From the NCBI GenBank assembly GCA_030512295.1, contig JAULSR010000002.1:3472001-3536000 (forward strand): a stretch of DNA of 64,000 nucleotides. Reading direction: 5' to 3'. The notes beneath the pieces are model-generated. The model made no database searches. It was not told the origin of the DNA and saw nothing but the letters and a program-made list of their open reading frames with translations. Both the position numbers and the translations under genes were made by a program. Within the stretch, counting starts at the first letter, position 1, and the number at the start of each line of letters is the position of its first letter. Positions 57,401 through 64,000 of this stretch are shown in pieces. The stretch comes from Bombardia bombarda. Its lineage: Eukaryota; Ascomycota; Sordariomycetes; Sordariales; Lasiosphaeriaceae.

Positions 57401-59867
57401 CGGCAACGGCAAGCTGCTCATCAGGGTTGCTGAAGACCTCCTCAAGGACACGAACAACACCGGAGGCAAGTAGTTCCGCACTAGTGACACTCTCCAATAC
57501 GTCAGAGTCGAAATAAGATGCCAGCCTGCTGAACAGCTGTATGCCGCATTCCGGGGCTAAGTTTCCGGATGTGCGCTGTAGGTAAAACGCCTCGATCTCA
57601 GCAGCAAGACCCGAGAGGTTGGCAAGTATCTTGGTTGCCTTCTTCTTCATCAACTTCCCTTGCTTTTCCGTCTCGTGTGCTTCCAGGAACCTCTTGGCAA
57701 CTTCGGCGATTCTCGTCTTCATGGATGGGAAGTCCGAAACAACATGTCGAGGAGGTCCGTCAATGGACATTGTAGACCCTTCGGAACTAACGGGAGAGCC
57801 TGAAATATCATCTTCGTTGTGATCATGGTCGTGATCGTGATCATGCTCCTCATCATCTTCGTCATCTTCATCCTCATCGTGGTCTTCATCGTCATCGTCT
57901 AGTGAATGGTGTTCATTCTCTTCCTCCTCTCTGTCCTCATCATCCTCATCGTCCCTATCCTCATTCTCAGCATCGGAGTCTTCATGTTCAGAGGATCGCT
58001 CGGTTTGATCCGCAGCTGGGCTGATGTCAGCCAGAGCTGCCCCAGGCTGGGGGTTGGGCTGACGAGCAGCTTCGGGGGCCTCGGTTGTTGAGGGTTTCGT
58101 CTCTGGCTCCGTCGGTGTGATTGATAGTTTTGTGATTTCGGCAATTACACCCTCCCGGTAAAGCTGGTACCGGTAGACGCTGTCCAAACGACTCATAAGG
58201 AGTTCAGTAGCTTGCAGGGCAGACATGACCAGTGACGGATGGTCTTGTTGGGAAAGAATAGAAGCCAGAAAGGAGGCGTAAGGAACAGATTTGAGTGCTT
58301 CAACAAGGATGCTCTGATCGAGGTTCGAGAGCATCTTGAGTTGAGCCGTCAGGACCTTTTGTCGGACGGTGAGATTGACTGTGCTGGAAAAGGCGTCTGT
58401 AAGGGTCGGGAAGAGAATGAGGGCAAACCGCCGGACCTCCTCTTTGCACCCTTCCAAGAGTTCAACCCGCTTCTCGTTCGAGGACCTTTTCCGAGGGCCA
58501 AGCGAGGAGGGTGTAATGGGCTCTGCTGGGGAGCTAATCTCTATGAAATCGCCCGAAGTAGGATCCGCCGCTTTAGGCAGGTTCGGCAGGAGTTCGCAGA
58601 TGACGTTGAGAGTCTCAATGATTTGCTCTCGTGGCCTATGAATCAAAGCCTGCATGATGAGCACGCTGTCGAGCTTTGAGGCAACATCATCCGTCCCGCT
58701 TGGGGGAGAGACACCGGTAAGGATCTGGTAGAGAGTCTCCACCACATTCAGCTTGAATAGTTCGGCCGAGAGACGCGGGCTTGCACGCGCTGTAAAGGCG
58801 ATGACACGGATAAACTGCGTGTGAATATGGGGCCCAATGAGGTTTGTTGTACCCGGAAGCAGCAGGCGAAGGATGGCCTTGAGCAGATCGGCGCTAACAA
58901 GCTCCTCCAGCTTCTGGGGGTGATACTTGAAACTCTCAACGATGCGCGAGACACAAAGAGAGGCCTGCTCAACAACTCGCTGATCATTGCTTCCCAGTAC
59001 ATTCAGAAGGATAGGCATGACGTCTCGTATAACCGGGAACGAGTCCTCGGGGATGTTACGGCAACAGTTTGCAGCTGTGGTGACCGCAACTCGCTGGGTG
59101 CTAGTCGCAAAGAATTCCAAGTAGGAGAGGCACGCGGTCAAGCCGCCTTCACGCACAATGCTTGTAGGATACTCAACCGAGATCTTCTCCAGCGTGCTGA
59201 GTGCTTGTTCGGCAAGGTCAATGAAAGAAATCTCTAGCAATTTCTGGCAAAGAACAGGAACCGCGCCTCCATAGACAACGTTGGCGGTGCTGGCAGGAAG
59301 AGCCTCCATCAGATTGGCAAGAGAGCGGCACGCCAGCAGCATTATCTCTGGGTATTCCTCTCCAGTGGTCTCGTTTGGCTGCATCAAGGCTACCAATTCC
59401 TTCACAAACGAATCGGGGGAGAAGTGTCCCGAGAGATTATCTTCGTTGGATACCAGAAGAATATCGGAGAGCTCTTGCAACGCGTCCTGCTGAATTTTAG
59501 GATTATCCTTTTGCCGGAGGTTGTTTAATAGTTGTCGTAGTCTCGAAGACGTGCCCGTCACCATTCCAGTCAGAGCCCTGAGCGTACTGGAGAGGCCATG
59601 GACATGACCTCCTGGGCCGCCGAAGCCACCAAAGGGGTCGTCATCGTCCTCGCCGTCATATGGATGACCCTCTTCCTCGTTTTCGTCACTATCATCGGGA
59701 GCATTGTCTTCCGGAGGGGGAGGCGGCGGCGGCGGCGGAGATGTAGAGTCTTTTTCGGCTCCTTCAGTACCAGTCATTACCACGTCTTGATCTTGTGCAA
59801 TGTTAGAAACTCGCTTAAGCCAGGGACTTGGATTTGAAGCAGAAACAACAGATGGAGCCGGTGCTTT

Positions 59868-59899
<32 letters not shown>

Positions 59900-60452
59900 G
59901 AATACGTGCAAGGCCAAAGCCAAGTTTTTGATTTGGCATTTACAACATACCTTGATCATTTTGTAGCTCCTTCTTATGTCGACTGGATCGCCGACTGGAC
60001 GATGCCGATGATGTATTGTTCTGAGGAGGGTTGGTAGGACCAGTTGATGTCCTGGACGGGTCATCAGTATCCCTCTGCGCTGCACCCCGTGAGCTCAAGG
60101 GAGACGAGCGGATAACTAACTCTGAGCTCGACATGGTGGCGGGAGCCTTGCCCTTCTTACGGCTTGCCGCTGTTGGCTGAACTGGAGCAGGTATGGGAGC
60201 TGCCTGTGTCGTCACTCGCTGTCTCTTGGATCGTCGAGTTGCAGTAGACGGCCCGGTGCTACTCGCAGCTGGACTGGTTTCGGTAATATTTTTTCGTTTC
60301 CTCGTACTCGTCGGCTGCACTGGGGTCTGCACAGCAGGCACAGCAGGCTGCCCGGTCGGAGAGTCGGTGACGGTGGCGTCAGGATTCGAGCTCGATGCAG
60401 CTGCGTTGCTCGCAGCTTGACGTGCGGACGAGCGGGTGACTCTAGGCGACAT
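54430..60452 (-). CDS. UFD4: HECT E3 ubiquitin ligase, UFD4/TRIP12 type
   Basis: Four exons on the minus strand (59951-60452, 54896-59791, 54692-54841, 54430-54626) give 1914 aa. The introns are 159, 54 and 65 nt and all phases agree. Exon 1 is a basic, Ser/Thr/Pro-rich leader (MSPRVTRSSARQ). Acidic sequence and then armadillo-type repeats follow at about 265-630 (LRQLLNNLRQKDNPKIQQDA, RSLANLMEAL and on). A remarkable acidic/His-Asp stretch lies at 57790-57990. The HECT domain starts near 1520 (QFLGRLQRQKVRISRSK, YFEEVGTGLGPTLEFYS) and ends with the catalytic Cys1881 in LPSVMTCVNYLKLPDY and the C-terminal FHLS. Ufd4 extends ubiquitin chains on N-terminal ubiquitin fusions and N-degron substrates with Ubr1; the architecture matches. 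Intron 1 carries a C21A13 tract, so a prediction that reads through it gives a false poly-Pro/Lys start. Confidence 0.93.
59865..59898. repeat. T13G21 homopolymer pair inside UFD4 intron 1
   Basis: 13 T (59865-59877) are followed directly by 21 G (59878-59898). In the UFD4 pre-mRNA this reads as C21A13 between the donor at 59950 and the branch region near the acceptor at 59792. Confidence 0.92.
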
Positions 60453-62303
60453 GAGTAAATATGTGGCTGTGACAGCGAGTCATGGAGTTTGAAAGATGCA
60501 GAGACGGGGCAGGTGACGAGGGGAAGAAGAAAAAAAGGGGGGAGTGATGTGGGAAGGTGGGAGAGGCTGTCCGGTGGCTTGTAAAAAGTGGACTGGGAGA
60601 CGTCGGGTGTCGCACGCAGCTTGATGAGGGCGGTTGGCTTGGATGTCGCTGTGCCTTCACAATCCGACCACGGCGACTTTCACCAAAGAGGCGGCTAGCA
60701 AACAAACGTTGGGAAGAATGCTGCTGCGGCTACTTGACAATAAATTCTTCTTCCCTGTGCGAAGTGAATGTTCCTTGGGGCTCTGGCTGAGGCTAGGATT
60801 TGGCGGGGAAGAGGAGGGTTTGCTGGAAGGTTGAGGTGCAGTTGGCAAAGACGTGGAAGTCTAATGTCGGCAGGCACGTACTGGTGGTGGTGGGTGACGG
60901 GTGACGGATCCAATCGTCGGCTCGGCTCCTGGAACGGAGACAGGACGACAGGCGACGACAGGTGGTGTGGCCAAAGCTGAGGAGGCCAGCCACGGACACG
61001 GACCACGGATCAAGAAGCAGTGGCGAATGAGGTGTTGGGTTGTGTGTGAAGGAAAAGAGACAGCAGAGAAGCGAACAAGGGTGGTATGTACCTAGTTGAA
61101 GAAGAAGGAAATGTGTGGGAGGCGTTGGAGGAAGGAGCGGCGTGTTTCGCAGCCGAGGAAGGCGTGGATGGGATAGTTGCAGAGGAGGCGGGAGAAGTCG
61201 AGGTCGTCGTCCAGGGCTGGCGCACTGCGTGATCGTTATCAGGAGCCGATCTGGAGCGCGGGATTGCGGAGCTTCGTTCTGCCATGGATTACGCCATGAG
61301 GCAGGCGCGCAGAGGTCCGGATGGATGATGGTGATGGTCGCTGGGACGGAAGAGGAGGCAGTGGCAGTTACACATGGGTCAGGTGCTGGGGACAGGTAAA
61401 ATGTAGATTGCGCGGGATGCGGTCGCCGACGTTTCGAACGAGGATGGGCAGCGGCGGCGGCGGGAGTCACGGGCGGGTTAATAGAAGATGATCAAGCAGC
61501 ATTGAATGACCTCAGGTCGAGATCTGGCTGGAGAAGGTAACTGTATCGAACTGAGTGCCCTGGTTAAGGGTAGGTAGGTAGGTAGGTAGGTTGGGCCCGA
61601 TTGTGCGTGCTGGACACCTCAGCCCGGGTCCATTTGATGAGCGGTCTGCCGCTCGCCGCTGGCGGCTCTCTAGGCTATTAAAGCCCCTGTTCGGCTTAGC
61701 TAAGGGGGGTCTTTCGGGGCGGGCAGCTTTTCCCCCTTGGCCTTGAGCCCTTGACGCCCCCCCATATCCGCCCTGCCAGCAGTCGCCACGCACGGAGGTG
61801 GGCTGGGACGCTGGGCTGCCAACCTAAGTGCCAGCACAGTGGAGCGTTCCCCCCACCTCGCAGTCCTCACTTGGCGGGGGAATAGCAGGCCCCGATTGGG
61901 CGACGTCGCAAGCGTCATTTCGCCTTTGATAACGAACCGTTTCCACTCGACAATTCCACGTCCAAGATGTCACCATTGCATACTTTCAGCAGCCACAAGT
62001 CATACTGTGTACTAGGGTTGTTTCATTTTTCATGTGACGCAAACATGAAGTAACAAAACGACTATCAGAGCCAAAGCTAACAAGTGCAATCAGTCGAAAA
62101 CGATGTGTCTTAGAACGCAAACCCCCTCAAGATAACCCTTTTAGCATTACTCCCTCCTCTTTTGCATATATAAAATAAAGCACAAACTTTCTACACCCCT
62201 CAACAAGCGTAGTTGCAAAACACTATTGTCATTTACTCTTCCCCCGCGACGAGAAATTATAAGGCAAACAGCTTTCATAGGAGCAAATGCTCTCGCTGTT
62301 CGT
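60453..62303. other. intergenic region with TAGG repeats
   Basis: This is the UFD4 promoter/leader plus the 3' flank of the methyltransferase. Two minus frames (60793-61470, starting MTPAAAAAHPRSKRRR, and 61010-61285, starting MAERSSAIPRSRSA) are Pro/Ser/Ala-rich without domains and could be leader-encoded or noise. TAGG tetranucleotide repeats lie at 61570-61591. Confidence 0.4.
61570..61591. repeat. GTAG/TAGG tetranucleotide repeat
   Basis: Five consecutive TAGG units. The same tetranucleotide forms shorter runs at about 8700-8722, 16198-16212, 29186-29205 and 29560-29577, always outside exons. Confidence 0.85.
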
Positions 62304-63138
62304 TCACAGGTTCTCACTAGGCGATTTCCTTGCTGACACAAGCAGAAAGCGCGGAACTGCTCCGTCATTTGGCCAGTCTGGATGTTTACGACTTTCCTCG
62401 TCGGTGGCCCCCCATTCGTCAACAGCCGTTAACTTGAAGCCTACCAAGCGGATGGTTCTCAAATAGCTAGGGATGAAATCAACATCTCTACTCTATAGAG
62501 GCCTCATTTTGGACTTCGAACACGAGAGATGCTGACCTGGAAAGTGTGTGGTGTTGCTTCTGGACACTGGCACCGAGCCAGTCCACCGTCCGCTCCCCCT
62601 CGGCGAAGTAATCGCTCAGCAGCCATGATTGAGCCTCAGAGGGCTCGCCCTCGCTAAAGCCGGGCCGTCGCGGAGCGGTAAACACAGGGTGTTCCACCGA
62701 GAATACAAAGTGACCTCCTGGTCGCAGGGACTTGTAGACTTGCTGTATGACGGCCTCAAGTCGGGCGATATAGTGCAAAGCCAGTCCGCTAAAGACAATG
62801 TCATATGCCTCGTCGTCTAGGAGCAGGTCCTCCATGTCGCCCTGGCAGAACCGTGCGGCCGAGTGCTTGTCGTCGAGGAGGCTGAGCTCCCGGGCGCGCT
62901 CCAGCATGTTCTTGGAAACGTCCATGCCGCAGGCCTTGGAAGCTCCTTGGCTGATCGCCCAGCGGCAGAACCATCCATCGCCGCATCCGAGATCCAGGAC
63001 GGACATGGACCTGATGCTCCGCGGAAGCATTGATCGCAGAAGAGGCCACTCCGATGCCCCTTTGAGGCCGTCCAGTCCACGGGGCATCTTGCTGTACGAC
63101 TCGAAGAAGCCGGCACTGTCGTAGATGTTTTGGCTCAT
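62304..63138 (-). CDS. class I SAM-dependent methyltransferase
   Basis: Two exons on the minus strand (62537-63138 and 62304-62466) are joined over a 70-nt intron (GTCAGC...CCCTAG) to give 254 aa from MSQNIYDSAGFFESYSKMPR. Without splicing the frame would end falsely at NEASIE. Motif I is VLDLGCGDGWFCRW (48-61), an acidic residue closes beta-2 in GMDVSKNMLERAREL, motif II is GDMEDLLLDDEAYDIVFSGL, and motif III is LRPGGHFVFSVEHPVF. The second exon supplies the family's usual C-terminal strands (YLRTIRLVGFKLTAVDEWG, then PRFLLVSARK). The layout matches Methyltransf_11/25 proteins acting on small molecules; the acceptor is unknown. No secondary-metabolite core enzyme lies in the window. Confidence 0.88.
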
Positions 63139-64000
63139 GATTTGTTGTTGTTTCTAATCATAGACAGGCAGGGAGTATAAAAGCAGAAAGAAATGTCCGA
63201 TGTGTGGAAAGCGTTCCTCAAGCCCATGTGCCGTCAACTTTATGGGATATTTATCCCCCAGCGCCCGTCGTTCGAGGATAAAGGCGTCTTAGGCAACACA
63301 GCGCCAATGCTTCCGGTCTATACATACATATGTTAAGGGAGGATTCCATCAATTTCAAAGACGTATCCTGCCTACGTGTTTGTGCCATGTCGGTGGGCGG
63401 TTGACTGGCCCGCATCCGGTCGATTTGCAAGGGCGCACGCGTTGCCTCCCCGGAACCCCCTATTTCTCGTCTCTTATTTTAGGAACCCATATTTACGAGA
63501 ATCATGGACGCGGACGTTATACAGGGCATCATCATAACGATTGTTGACGGTCTGCAGGTCAGAATCATACGGCAATGATATGCTGAGAAACAGCAATAAG
63601 AAATCAATTCGGGTGAGTTTTGGACTGGTCCAATCATTCAAACACCAATCGAGCGATGCTCGTTCGATGTTCTAGTATTGGGCGGCGAAGTTGGTGTTGT
63701 AAGACACAGCCTAGCTTCTCGCAAGAGCCAGGGGTCGGCTCTTCACCACGGTGTGCCGGCTTGGCTTTTTTTTGGGGGGGGGGGGGGGGGGGGGAGTGTT
63801 GCCGGGACTAACAAGACAAACAACCAACGCCGCTTTCCATCGGCACAGGTGACGTCGGTCCCTCCCGTTCCTGAGCAACTCTCACCTCCAGCTCCCTTCC
63901 CTTTGCCCCTTCCCCTCAAAGATGTGAGATTTACTCTCGTGATACTAGCAAGCCATTGAATTAGGTAGTTCTTGAACTCCTTCGCTCTTTAATTTGCACT
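63139..64000. other. right-hand end, no supported gene
   Basis: This is the methyltransferase promoter and further non-coding sequence, containing a T8G21 tract (listed separately). A gene beginning beyond the edge cannot be judged. Confidence 0.4.
63766..63794. repeat. T8G21 homopolymer pair
   Basis: Eight T (63766-63773) are followed by 21 G (63774-63794), preceded by GGC and followed by AG. This is the same order of elements as the tract at 59865-59898. Confidence 0.92.

Noticed and set aside
60793..61470. 225-codon minus frame upstream of UFD4
   Set aside because: It is Pro/Ser/Leu-rich with no domain, and overlaps another frame in the same leader region. It could be leader-encoded but is unsupported.

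Overview
The window is nuclear DNA from a filamentous ascomycete (Pezizomycotina, most likely a Sordariomycete). The reasons are short GT-AG introns of about 50-160 nt with CTAAC/CTGAC-type branch sites near the acceptor, GC-rich third codon positions, single-copy eukaryotic housekeeping genes (ERG13, NDC80, VPS25, UFD4, RTT107/BRC1) and fungus-restricted families (DUF7820, DUF3435). Species cannot be fixed by eye. Exon boundaries were derived by hand and checked for reading phase.

Layout. 0-3.3 kb: 5' part of an HSL-type alpha/beta hydrolase (minus, runs off the left edge), a RING protein (plus) and a small probable mitochondrial protein (minus). 3.3-9.4 kb: a long gene-poor stretch. 9.4-11.6 kb: a seven-exon AGC kinase of the YANK/STK32 family. 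11.6-14.3 kb: non-coding DNA with a foldback element. 14.3-16.1 kb: HMG-CoA synthase (ERG13, minus). 19.4-21.9 kb: a BCS1-like AAA ATPase (minus). 23.8-27.8 kb: a decayed accessory segment holding a frameshifted DUF3435 tyrosine-recombinase relic and two APH-like kinase copies carrying premature TAG codons, frameshifts and lost catalytic residues. 29.7-30.7 kb: a Pro/Gly-rich disordered protein. 30.7-35.9 kb: gene-poor. 35.9-38.5 kb: a single-pass membrane protein of the DUF7820 type. 39.6-41.0 kb: an MpaH/AKT2-like hydrolase with a C-terminal GKL. Then tRNA-Val(AAC) at 41.8 kb, a six-BRCT RTT107/BRC1 homologue, VPS25 (with an apparent 1-base deletion), NDC80, a large disordered protein with an ASCH/PUA-like core, the HECT E3 ligase UFD4/TRIP12 and a SAM methyltransferase.

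The right half (39-63 kb) is a dense housekeeping block: genome stability (RTT107), membrane traffic (ESCRT-II), kinetochore (NDC80) and ubiquitin (UFD4). There is no operon logic and each gene has its own leader. The most unusual parts are the 23.8-27.8 kb segment, whose lesions fit CpA-to-TpA (RIP-type) mutation plus indels, four 17-22 nt poly-G/poly-C tracts (one inside intron 1 of UFD4), a 99-bp imperfect inverted repeat, and the frameshift in VPS25.
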